A DNA stretch of 64,000 bases from contig NC_133110.1 in NCBI RefSeq assembly GCF_022965805.1, positions 33,010,790 to 33,074,789 of the forward strand. The letters run 5' to 3'. The notes under the pieces are model-generated. The model worked only from the letters and a program-made list of their open reading frames with translations. It was not told the origin of the DNA and did not search any database. Positions within the stretch are counted from its first letter, which is position 1. Each line of letters opens with the position of its first letter. Below, in pieces: positions 22,954 through 34,186 of the stretch. The position numbers and the translations under genes are program-made. This DNA is from Primulina eburnea (Eukaryota; Streptophyta; Magnoliopsida; Lamiales; Gesneriaceae).

Positions 22954-24057
22954 ATGAAGATTATGGCGGCAGCACCGTATTCACCACTTTCAATCAGATC
23001 CATGGCTGCTAAGAAGCCCATTTCTTCTACCGCCAAAACTGTTGGCTCTAAAAAGGTTAGTAATCTTCGTCAAATGGGTTGTTTCGACATGTTTAGTGCT
23101 GGAAAAAACACAGATTCTTTAGTGTAATGTAGTCGTATCTAACTCTGTCTGGAAGATGGGTTATTTTTGCGAAGAAGTTCTTGATTTCTTTGAAAATTGA
23201 ACTTACGGGTTGCCTATGATCTCGAAGAGGAAGAATCTTGGCCAGAATTTTGATTTGAAACTAGAGATAATCTCCGCACAGACCCTTACTTTCTGGAGAC
23301 CATGATAGAATGGATATGCATTCATTATGTTTACATGGTGAGAAGACGACCCATTAGTTGATTACTTATTACTCGTCTTTGTTTCATTAATAAACGTTAG
23401 GGAGTGTGTGACAGATTAATACTTAATTTAATATCCATTAAAAGTTCATCTTATCAAAAGTCTAAACCATGTCTTAATTATCTTCGACAAGGAAAGAAAT
23501 CGTGGTTCAATTTGATGCTACGGCTTTACTATGTTTCGGAATCCCTATTCGATGTTCCATTCTTCTTCACTACATGGTCATTATTCTTGGGAAGAAAAGA
23601 AAGAGAAATTGATGAGAACGTGTTATGTCTTACCTTGTAGAGTACAACGGTCTATCCTCTGGGAGAGCCCGCACGAGTGGGCAACACAGCGTCGGAGACG
23701 CCTGTGAAGCTTTTGACGAGGGTGGAGCAGCTGCGCCTCCTCAGTAAGGCGGAGAAGGCTGGCCTCTTGTCAGCAGCGGAGAAAGCAGGGTTGTCGTTGT
23801 CTGCGATAGAGAAGCTCGGCCTTCTCTCTAAAGCAGAGGAATTCGGTGTCCTGTCAATTGCTACCGACCCTGGAACGCCCTCGACTCTGCTCACTCTGAG
23901 CCTGTTTTTACTTGTTTTGGGGCCTGTGTTCGTGTTCTTGGTGCCGGAAGATTACCCTTGGCAGATAGGACTGCAGTTTGTGGTTGCTGGGGTTTCTATA
24001 GTTGGTGGATCTGCTGCTTTTGCTACCTCAAATCTTTTGTCTAGTCTGCAGAAATAA
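22954..24057 (+). CDS. RIQ1: Thylakoid DUF1118 protein, RIQ1-like
   Basis: Members of this family (RIQ1/RIQ2 in Arabidopsis) are grana proteins that affect antenna organisation and non-photochemical quenching. Exon 1 is 22954-23055 (34 codons, [16 protein letters not shown]; Ser/Ala/Lys-rich like a chloroplast transit peptide) and exon 2 is 23641-24057, joined by aag^gttag and ttgtag^agt. The product is 172 aa. Residues about 56-107 form an amphipathic helical stretch with repeated [13 protein letters not shown] units. Two membrane helices follow (about 117-135 and 142-163) around the loop [10 protein letters not shown]. Exon 2 is GC-richer than its neighbourhood. A second in-frame ATG at residue 4 could also be the start. 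The identification rests on the conserved [20 protein letters not shown] and two-helix C-terminus. Confidence 0.88.
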
Positions 24058-24790
24058 AGAACATGTTGTTGGCATATTGATGTAATTTCGAAGCATTTGT
24101 GGATTACATCAACTTCTTTCTGACGGAGTACAATGTAGCATTCATTTTCTTGTTTGCTAATATAAACACGCAGTTTGTGCTTGTGCTCTCTGGCCAATTT
24201 TCATTTTTGTGACCAGATTTTTCAGGGGTGTCCTGTCCAAATTAAGGATGAAGACTTGTATGTATCATTACGGCCGGGATGACGAGGATTCGTTCCAAAT
24301 TTAGGATGAGATATATCTATCTTACAATCTCCCCTATATGATGCGTCCAGAAGGATCAAATTAAGAATAAATATGTTGCACTCTTTTCATTTTCAATCAA
24401 TGAAGCTTCAATTTTGAGAAAGAAGCTGATGCTTATAGATAGAAATTATTTTTAAATGAGAATTGAAAGGATGCTTCTAAAAAAACAAACTTTATGTATT
24501 AGTGCATGCATCCCAGCATATTATAACTGCTTCTATTGTGTTAAAAAAAACAGAGAGATAAAAGAGACTCAGAAAAGTGAAATTCAAACTATTACTTATA
24601 TATGAATCTAGTCATAAATAACAAATTTTCGGCAAAAAAAGTACTGTTATCTTGCACCACTAAATGATGATCAGAAACCTTGAATTCAACACAATCTTTT
24701 GGTTACTAAATAAAATGTTGCATCCCGACGTTAAGTAAACACAAAACCAATATTCTCGGAGAAAGACCAGCCACACATGGAAGAGGCATC
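24058..24790. other. Region between convergent RIQ1 and TIM9, no gene seen
   Basis: The two genes converge; their 3'UTRs must lie here. No further coding region is supported. Confidence 0.6.
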
Positions 24791-27700
24791 CTAATCTTGT
24801 GTAGGAGCACCCTGGTTTAGCTCTGCAAATCTCATGCCAACACGCATAGAGTGTTTCAGGAACTTCTCGGCACATCTGCGAACACAAGTTTCCTCTTGCT
24901 TGTCAAGAGTCTTGCGACGGAAAGTGTCAACACAGTCGGTGAAACATCTCTCCACCAATGAGTTATACATCCTTAAACTGCAGAACAAACACATGAAAAT
25001 ATTAATTTCATCCCTATTTCATAAAAAAATTGTGTTTTTATGTAAAACATCCATTCAAATTCATCTGAACTAATGTGTGATCATCCTCAACGGAAAAGAC
25101 TTCGGGTTGGATGCAATAATTTGGTCCGTAAAACACTACTAAATAAAAACAATTTCTGATGAATGTACAATACTTCGCATAAAACAAGAATCAGGATGGC
25201 GACGCTAGCAAACAAGTACCTTGAGCCACACAATATAAAGAGGAGAAGACAAACCACCACTTTATAAGTATTACTTATGCACATATTACAGAACTCTCAG
25301 GATATCAAGTTCCCCATAGAATCATTACAAGATAAGTAATAGCAAGAATTATGGCACTTCATGAAAATACAAGTGTTCTTTTTTTTTTTATTACAGAGCA
25401 TACAAATTTTGAAGTCTCTCAAACACCAAAAGAGAGAAATACATTTGGTTATTGTATTACAAAAGTTGCAAGTTAGCATCAGCATAGCTTTAGGAAGCCC
25501 ACCAAGCAATTAGGAGTTAAGGCGGATTAATACATGGCCATATATTAGGAAAGAGATAGACTGAGGGGTACCGTAATTTACCTCTGGAGAAAATATATGA
25601 CCATGGCAACAATAAAACAGAGCCTAAAGTACACCAACCGTACACCACTGGTTGGATGATTAACAACATTGGGGTTGGGTACCATGGTGTCAAGTTGCAA
25701 AAGAGATACTGCTCGACTCACATGCACTCAAAACCCAACGGACGCTGCAACAAAGAACCAATTGTTGAGCTAAAACCTACAACTACATTTGCCAAAAAAA
25801 AAATAATAAGGGCAGGGTCTTCATGTTATCCAACAATCTTTGTAGCTTCGTCGAAATGGCAATAATTATATTCTATTTGCAGGCGAAAATTTCCGAATGT
25901 ATGGATCCTAGAGAATCCTCAAGTTAGCAAGAACTTCCACCAAGCAGCACAAATAGCATCCCTATAAGAACCCATAAGTTATTACAAAGTTTCCAATTGT
26001 GATAAACTCTTATCACAATAACAACCAAGTGAGTCCAAGACTATATGTACATGCCATAGTTATTTAAGTCGTAAGGCGCACTAAAACGCTAGGATACCCA
26101 GGATGGAACCTAAGGCACAACGCGAAACGCACGCTTTATCGAAGTAAAACACATTTAATATAAATTTTAAAATTCAATATATATAAAGTGATTTATACTA
26201 TAATATTACATAAATTAAATATTTTTCACAAAGATAGCAAACATTATAAATAAAAATTCATTAATAGATGATGTAGCTTAAATCATAACCAGAAAAAAAA
26301 CTTCGATCATCTAAATTTCATTATTAATTTATAAGTGTATAGTATATTATGGGGAAAAGAATTCAAATATCTAAATCTTAAAATTCCTATTAATCTCCTC
26401 AACTATATCAATATCGTCGTCGTCATTCCAAACAATGGCGAGTCATGAGCTTAGAAGAAATTAGATCATTGAATGATTAGGACTTACTTTGTGATGGAAA
26501 ACATATTTGTGTCACAGTGACCCATATTATTGGCTTCTCTTTCTTTTTGAATTTTACTAAAATACACAATCTGATTTAAAATAGTGATACTATAAGAAGC
26601 TGAAACATTGTAGATAATCATATTCAATAATGACAATAGACGGAAGATTACAGTAAAAGTTACATAGATGATTTTTAAACTTTCTAAAAAAAAGTCTTAC
26701 ATAAATGAGCGACAAAATAGTTTTTTATCAATAAATAATCATGGGATTTGCTAATCCAGCTTCAAAATTGTTTGGGCTTGAGTTAATTTTTATTTACGTA
26801 CAAAATGACAGCCCACTTATTTAAAGCGCATGCTTCTGCACCTCTCAGAAGTCTTTGCCTTGCAGAGGCGTGCTCTTGTTTCAAGTGTTGCGCCTAGGTG
26901 ATAACCCAGGCGCAAACTTTTAATAACTATGTTACAGACAAAAGACCAAGCGAATCCAAGACTATATTTACAGGTAAAGAGAAAGCATTTTGCTCAACAA
27001 ATATACCAAAAGGATGATGAAACCCCTTAAACACACAGAAGTACTCTAACAAAGCTCGAAGGAAAGGTTAAGCAAAACTTAGATACAGAAAATAATGCCA
27101 AACTACTACAGAAAGGTTTCGGCAAGTTAAAATAAGCAACAAGAATGCACAAAAACTTTCTTAGTTCAATTACCTTTCTTAAATACAAGAGACCGAGTTT
27201 TTAATTTGATATAGAGTACACGAGGGCACGTCTAAGCAAATGACAAATCAAAGGGAGGGATACAAATTTAAACATCAATGCACCATTTAGTGCAAAAGAT
27301 ATTATAGTTTGGCTCGAGTTTAGAATAATCGGAGTTAAAAATAATCATATTTTTAGTATATTTCAAATTATTATCCCCTGCAACTCCAAATTTATTGCAT
27401 CCAACGAGTCATGCGATCTCTAAGAAGATATTGCTATTAATTATCCCCAAAATATTACACTGCTCATTGGCAGAGATGGTACATTATCTCACACTCCCCA
27501 AAGAATAAGCACATTCAACAAGCAGGAAAAATTAAATACTGATTACTGATGTTAAGCCTAAGGGGAAAAATGTTATCGTATCATTGCTCTGACAAAAATC
27601 ATAAACAAATTTTGCATCACAGATTAAAAAGAAATTTGAACTGAAACAACAAATCATTTTAGGCACATTCTTACAAAATAAAGCTGTGCCTAGCTTCAAC

Positions 27701-27882
27701 TAATCTTCAGAACAGGAGAAAATCCAAAACTGTTCAACAAAGACCCAAAAATTCTGCCTCGGATAAATTAGGTTAGCTGGTGCATACCTGTCGCGGATTT
27801 GGAGCTGGTCGATCATGGCCGTCATTCGAAGCTTATCTCCCTCCGGAAGAGCGTCCAAATCTCCGAGCATGCTCTTGTCCAT
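24791..27882 (-). CDS. TIM9: Mitochondrial small Tim chaperone TIM9
   Basis: TIM9 pairs with TIM10 in the intermembrane space and escorts hydrophobic carrier proteins to the inner membrane. Exon 1 is 27882-27788 (starts [17 protein letters not shown]) and exon 2 is 24977-24791; the codon for Ser32 is split (AG^T). The product is 93 aa, the length I recall for Arabidopsis TIM9. The twin CX3C motifs are Cys43-Cys47 (CFTDC) and Cys63-Cys67 (CVRRC), and the C-terminus is [14 protein letters not shown]. Splice sites are gacag^gtatgc and ttctgcag^ttt. The 2.8-kb intron contains a fold-back transposon. Both exons are intact. Confidence 0.93.
26055..26931. mobile_element. Fold-back/TIR element in the TIM9 intron
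   Basis: The ends are inverted: catagttatttaagtcgtaa...ggcgcac on the left and gcgcaaacttttaataactatg on the right. Both inner flanks are rich in GCGC and CCTAGG-like bases (aggcgcactaaaacgc; gcgcctaggtgataac), so the element can fold back. No transposase frame is seen. Near-identical 30-bp sequences (26025-26054 and 26945-26974, core atccaagactatat) flank it. It is probably a non-autonomous DNA transposon. Confidence 0.6.
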
Positions 27883-28110
27883 TTAGAGATTTCGAGATAG
27901 TGCAAACTGCGATGCATAAAGTATAACCAACTTTACAAAGCAAGGATCAATGTTCTAAAAACTTGACTTCTGGAGGAAGAAGAATGCACTATGCAGTGTG
28001 TTTTAAGGGATAGAATAAACGGACACGATTTGTAGCATCGGGCGGCTCAAAATAATTCAAGATTTGGAGAATAATTTGTCCACATCTATAATGATATATG
28101 TATATGTATA
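27883..28110. other. TIM9 promoter region
   Basis: Upstream of the TIM9 start codon; it should contain its 5'UTR and promoter. A Helitron begins at 28111, about 230 bp upstream of the ATG. No other feature is seen. Confidence 0.5.
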
Positions 28111-28383
28111 TCTATATTTCTATATTAAGTGTGAGGGACCTCATAGTAACTACCTAGAGAGGACACCAACTTTTTTTTCCACTTTTACCCTTATATGATA
28201 TTAATATTACACTTTTGTTTTTTGTTTTTTTTTATTTCAACACACACTTTTATTTTTATTTTTTTTCATTTCAACCATTAAATATAAATTTATTCCCTCC
28301 ATAATTTGTCGAATTTCATTTTAATACATCGATAATAATAAAAAAGATTGTAAACACACGCAACGTGTGTGCATAGTAACTAG
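28111..28383 (+). mobile_element. Non-autonomous Helitron, 273 bp
   Basis: It starts tctatatttctatattaag, a typical Helitron 5' end, and ends ctag. Eight to ten bases before the end is a perfect hairpin (acacacg, loop caa, cgtgtgt; 28354-28370). The flanking bases are A (28110) and T (28384), the dinucleotide into which Helitrons insert. There is no target duplication and no coding capacity. Confidence 0.78.
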
Positions 28384-29445
28384 TATAAATTAAAATTCCA
28401 AATAGGAATTCTTAAGCTTCATTTGTTTGTTTTGAAATTTTTTTTTTACTTTTATATTTTATTTTCTTAAAAAAGCATGATTTTTTTTATTTTTATTTTC
28501 TCATATATATCACCTTTATTTATTTATGTTTTCTTTTATCTTATACTTAGTTTTCTCGTAGTATTCGTCGTTCACTAATTATTTATACTATTTAACGACG
28601 AGATAACAAGAGAGAAATATTCCCGATAATTTTTTATCGTTAAACATATCTGAAAACATACAAATAAAAAATGTACTTAATATAAAATAGAATCATATAT
28701 TAACACGATGTATGAGATATAAAATATTTTTTTCGTTGTTGTATTAAAGTAAATTAATGAATTTGCTATATTTATGTAAACTTCAATTATTTTCACTATT
28801 TAATATTTTTAATAGATGATATTGATGTAATAACATTTCCAATTATTGTAATTAATTGGTTTATTTTATTTTAATTTTGTTTTTGAGATATGAAATTGAC
28901 TGTAAATGTTACCCATTTTTGGGCCAAGTCTATAATGGCATGTTAAAATTCCGAGAATTTTAAATAAAATTAACCCACATCAGAATCGGGCCCAATTTTC
29001 ACAAAATAAATAAAAATTAAACTTGTAATTTATTAATTTTATTTATTTATTTATATATATGTTCTGGCAATGTTTGAATTATTGGTAGCATATTTTCGAG
29101 CAAGCCTTTGTCATTGGCCATTGATTGCACTTTTGGCTGCCTCGCCAGGGATACGAGAGAAATAACTGTCTGCAAAGAAAGTGACTTATCAAAAAATAAT
29201 TTTTTGGATTCTTTTTATCCACTTCGATTTTAGTCTTTTAATATCAATGAAGTTTTATTACATGGTTTTGGATCGATAGATTTATAGTTTATTGATTTAA
29301 AATTCGCTGACTATCTGACTATATGTATCTGCGTGTGCGTGTGTGCGTGTATTGTTGAAGTTGTATCTCCAAACATTTGAGAGCTCAACAAAGTTAAAAT
29401 CATTTGAGACCAATGCGTTTTCAAGTAATTCCATTAGGAGTGGGT
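28384..29445. other. AT-rich intergenic sequence, no gene seen
   Basis: Homopolymer-rich sequence without a supported gene or repeat family. Confidence 0.5.
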
Positions 29446-29616
29446 CTCATGTGAGACCGTCTCACGGATTTTAATATGTGAGACGGGTCAACCCGACCCA
29501 TATTCACAATAAAAAGTAATACTCTTAGCATAAAAAATAATACATTTTCATGGATAACCCAAATAAGAGATCCGTCTCACAAATACAACCCGTGAGACCG
29601 TCTCACACAAGTTTTT
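29446..29616. mobile_element. MITE with GTGAGACCGTCTCAC ends, copy 1
   Basis: Left end tgtgagaccgtctcacgg (29450-29467) and right end cgtgagaccgtctcacacaag (29591-29611); each end is itself nearly palindromic. The interior has gggtcaacccgacccatatt and cacaataaaaagtaatac. Related copies lie at 39391-39560 and 41063-41172. Confidence 0.75.
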
Positions 29617-30473
29617 GCCTTCCATTAGGACTTAAGCATCAAATCCAAATTTGGTGTTTAAGTCCAACTTGGATAGATGGAAATGATTTGAAAAATAAGT
29701 TTAAATGGTAGTTGCTTATTTTGATATTTAGATTAGACAAAATTGTAAGTTTTTTATTTATATTTGTCATGCATGAATTTAGACATTTATGTTGTTAACT
29801 TTGTTTTTTGTACAATATAATTTTCATATTTTTTTTTGCAGTTTTAGTATGTTTTCTGATATGACATCCATGCAGCACCAACGTTGCACTGACATGATAC
29901 TGATTTGTGTGTTTTCACATTAGCACTGATGATAAAAAATAATTAAAATTGTAAAAAAACATTGAAATATGAATGGCCATAAATATTGAGATACAATAAA
30001 GGACTGCAACGATATATTTGTGTGTCTGTGTTACATCATGCAAGAAACTTGAAAGATCCAATTTCAAATATTATATTATTATCCTTTAATACACACACAT
30101 ATATATACACACATATATATATCAATAATTATATCCTTTTACTTTGTGCGTATACGAGATTTTTTACAAAAACTGAACTTTGACAACATAAAAAAAACAA
30201 ATCGTAAAAAACGAACACATAAGTCGAATATTTCAATTTTTCCTTTCGTTTAACAAGCTTCGTGGATTTAATACTATTTAGATTTAAATCATATAATTGA
30301 AATAGTTGCTTTTGAATCATTTAAATATTACTCATATCGTACTATTTTAGGTGTGCTATTTATATCAAATTTATTACCTCATAAATTATTTATTATTTTG
30401 GTAAAAATTAATTACCTCATAAATATGCATACTATTTATTATATTTTTGTGTGGTTAAATCGTATATGCATAC
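29617..30473. other. Intergenic sequence left of the gypsy element, no gene seen
   Basis: AT-rich; short ca/ta repeats near 30090-30120. No supported gene. Confidence 0.5.
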
Positions 30474-31887
30474 TGTGGGGACCCGGACGCTAATCATAGT
30501 CATAATCGTCATTGGGACTAATTAATCAATTATAAAACAGGGTCTAATTTTTTTTTTAAAATGCGAAACGTAGTGACAACAATCTAATATACAACTCAGT
30601 ATATAATAAAGTACAAGTCCTGTACCGTCTACAATTCAGTACAAACTAAGGTTCAACAACTACTATCAAGTGTTCAAACCCTATATACAATCCAAGTCCG
30701 AAGCCTCCACTCTAATCACAATCTCTCCTCATCTCCTGGACCCTGAACCTGTCCCACCTGTTGTCATGTACACATACAAACAAGACAACAGCCGGATAAC
30801 TCCGGTGAGAATAAATCCCAGTATAAATCAAAGAACATGCAGTCATATATTCAATACCAAGCATGAAACAGATAACAATAATACATATCAAAATCAGAAA
30901 TGTAAACAATATCAATCTGTCGACAATACTCGTGACTCCACGATTCAGACTAGACTCAATCCTAGCCTAGGGATCCCAGTGTCCAGATGTGGCATTCCTA
31001 TATCGACAAACAGTAATAGAAAAGACTCCAGTTCTATCCAAGTCGATATAACCAAACATCCAGTGTCCAGACGCATCCATCAAAGACTATGGTCTATCGC
31101 CATATCTTGTGACATCGTGCAATGTACCCGTGGTTACCTGCCACTATCAGGTACTTCTGTCACAAGATTACTCATCTAATGCATGCTCCTATAACTCCAT
31201 AGAACCAGCATTTAAATCAAATCATTAACCACAATGAGAAACAAATAATAAGTATGTGATTTAGGGAAACTCAAATACATCCTACTTGAGTCGATGTCCC
31301 AATACACATTGACTTATACCTTCCGTTGCAATTTCGGTCTGGAATCCAAACTCTGTCAATCCCTCAATCTGACAATGGCAATACCAATAATCTCATATCA
31401 ATATACCATTCGAATTACTAACAATCTGATTAATCTGGATTTAATTCAAAATCAACGGCATAATGGTACAGTCTTAGTATCCCCGTCAATACCAAATCAA
31501 CAGACATCAATTACCAATCATAACTTCTATCCATTACAATCTGTAATTCAATCACAATTCAAATATGTCCAGTATAACTCAATATACCCTAAAAATTCAT
31601 AACAATTCCATAATCAGTCCGTTTCTCAATCTGACTTCGATTCTACGATGTCTAATATGTCAAGAACATCATATATGAATTCCATTCAATTCTGACAACA
31701 TCATAATTTCAAAGCATGTCAAAACGTAGTAAAACTTACGTCAAGTTGTAGTCTACGTTGCTAGGAACTCGGTACCGAAGTCGGAATTAAAATCTAACGG
31801 ACGGATTGATCGTAAATCAAATTCTGGAATCAAGGAGCAAAGTTTTCCCCGGATTTCCGTTTTCTCCCTTTTCTGAAAGAAGCTTGC

Positions 31888-31930
<43 letters not shown>

Positions 31931-32336
31931 CGTAACATGCGAAATGGAAAATGGCTCACTCTTGGCCAACCACGTCTCGCGCATATGCGCGGTCACCGCC
32001 CGCGCATATGCGCGAGACATTCTGTCTCGGCGCATAGCTTCACGGGGACTCGCGCATATGCGCGACACTCTTACGCGCATATGCGCGAGGATTTCTTCAC
32101 AACTCTCGAGTTGTGTCGCGCATATGCGCGGATACATGCCACGCATATGCGCGAGGCCTACTGTCTGCTTGGCGCATGTGCGCGCGTTCTGTAGCGCATG
32201 TGCGCCGATGCTATTGTCCTCGCACATACATTTCCACACGTATTCTTATTTCGTGTCCCGATTAATCCTCTCATAATCATGTCAAATTATAATTCAATAA
32301 TTATAGATTATTAGGATTAAATTTCCGGGCATTACA
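30474..32336 (-). repeat. Gypsy 3' LTR (left)
   Basis: 1863 bp. It holds a (TA) run at about 31891-31922 and the palindrome array at 31978-32205. As the element lies on the minus strand, the array is near the 5' end (U3 side) of the LTR. Confidence 0.93.
31978..32205. repeat. Array of CGCGCATATGCGCG palindromes (left LTR)
   Basis: Perfect 14-bp palindromes start at 31978, 32001, 32051, 32074 and 32117. A 12-bp variant is at 32142, and two gcgcatgtgcgc variants are at 32172 and 32194. Spacing is uneven (23-50 bp). The stretch is CpG-rich in an AT-rich element. Confidence 0.95.
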
Positions 32337-32459
32337 TTTCTCCCCCCTAAGATACGATTTCGTCCTCGAAATCACAAGCAATCAATCGTATTAATAATGA
32401 GTGTATATACAAAACTGTACACAAAAATTTACATCAGTGAAATAATGCTGGGAATTCTT

Positions 32460-33956
32460 GTCTCATATCCGACTCAGTCTCTCAAGTAGCTTCTGCGATA
32501 CCATGACGAGTCCATTGAACTTTCACAAGAGGAATCGTCTTTGTTCTGAGCTGTTTTTCTTTACGATCGATGATCTGAATCGGTTTCTCGACATAACTCA
32601 ATGTCTCGTCCAGCTCGGTCTCGTCTGGTTGCATAACATGTGAATCATCAGGGAGATATTTCCGCAGCATCGATACATGAAAGACATCATGTATTCCAGA
32701 TAAAGAAGGCGGCAATGCTAGTCGGTAGGCACGATCTCCTATCTTCTCGAGAATCTCATAAGGACCGACGTATCGTGGAGACAACTTCCCTCTCTTTCAA
32801 ATCGGACAACACCCCTAAAAGGTGAAATCTTCAGGAACACTCGGTCTCCTGCCTCAAATACCAACGGTCTACGTCGAAGGTTGGCATATTTGGCTTGTCT
32901 GTCCTGGGCTGCCTTCATTTTCTTCTGAATCAATTTCACTTTTTCAGTCATATCTCTGATCATATCAGGTCCAGTCTCAGGAACTTCAGAGATATCATCC
33001 CAATACAATGTGGATCTGCATTTCTTTCCGTACAACGCTTCAAATGGGGTCATCTCAATACTCGTCTGATAGCTGTTGTTGTTCGAAAACTCGCAAAGTG
33101 GCAATGCATCTTGCCAATTAGTGCTAAAATCAAGCATTACAGCTCTCAGCATATCCTCCAATGTCTGAATCGTCCGTTCTGACTGTCCGTCAGTCTGTGG
33201 ATGATATGCGGTACTCAAATGTAATTTCGTACCGAGAGCTTGCTGCAGACTCTGCCAGAAGTGCGAAGTAAACCGAGGGTCACGGTCTGAAACAATAGAT
33301 TTCGGCACTCCATGCAATCTAACAACTTCTCTGACATAGATATCGGCCATCTGATCATATCTATATGTCATTTTGTATGGAATAAAACATGAAGATTTAG
33401 TTAATCGATCAATCACGACCCAAATCGCATCACAACCTCGGGAGGATCTCGGTAATTGGGTCACAAAATTCATTATGTGATCCCATTTCCATTCAGGAAT
33501 GGACAAACTTTGCAACAATCCTCCTGGTTTCTTTCTTTCAGCTTTCACCTGTTGGCAATTCAGACACTTTGATACAAATGTAGCAATGTCCGCTTTCATT
33601 TGTTTCCACCAATATTGTGTATTCAAGTCATTATACATTTTCCTGCCACCAGGATGAATGCTAAATCGACTGTTGTGCGCTTCTGTCAGTATCTGCTGTC
33701 TCAAATTCGAAACATTCGGCACCACAAGACGATTATTCACATACAAAATACCATTTTGAACCTGATATTCCGATCGATGTCCAGCTCTAACCATAGCAAT
33801 CGACTTCTGTATATTCTGATAATCTTTTTGAGCCGCTTTAATTCTCACAATCAGCTCTGGTTCCGCTTGAATAGTATATAATCTCATTGGTCCCTTATCT
33901 GTCTCAAATACTAGTCCAGAAAAACAGCAGTCCTCAATCAAATTCGAGACTCCCAT
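32460..33956 (-). pseudogene. Gypsy integrase and chromodomain-like C-terminus
   Basis: From 33956: linker, HHCC zinc region (HPGGRKMY...CLNCQQVK), integrase core with acids in VVIDRLTKSS, IVSDRDPRFTS and TDGQSERTIQ, and a C-terminal GPYEILEKIGDRAYRL module. The frame shifts near 32780. The last block (32784-32482) contains DRKEKQLRTKTIPLVKVQW and RHGIAEAT, the chromodomain-like ending of chromoviruses, closed by a TGA where a Trp codon is expected. Chromodomains direct insertion to heterochromatin in this lineage. Confidence 0.85.
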
Positions 33957-34186
33957 AGTCGATAAGGATAGAGAACATACCTTTCGACTTAGTGCATCTG
34001 CTGCTGCATTAGATTTTCACGGATAGTATTTGATTTCACAATCAAAATCTTTCAATAAATCCAGCCATCTCCGCTGTCTCATATTCAATTCTGACTGTGA
34101 AAAGAGATATTTCAAACTTTTATGATCAGAATAAATTTCGAATTTCTCACCGTAGAGGTAATGTCGTCATATCTTCAACGCAAAGA

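Noticed and set aside
23652..23894. 80-codon minus-strand frame over RIQ1 exon 2
   Set aside because: Antisense shadow of the GC-rich coding exon.
30670..31602. Frames of 169 and 102 codons repeated at 37366-38298
   Set aside because: They are present twice only because the LTR is duplicated; no domain, no coding context.
31806..32276. 140-156 codon frames with repeated AHMR/RICA-type peptides in both strands
   Set aside because: Generated by the CGCGCATATGCGCG palindromes and the TA microsatellite in the gypsy LTR; the same happens at 38483-39046.
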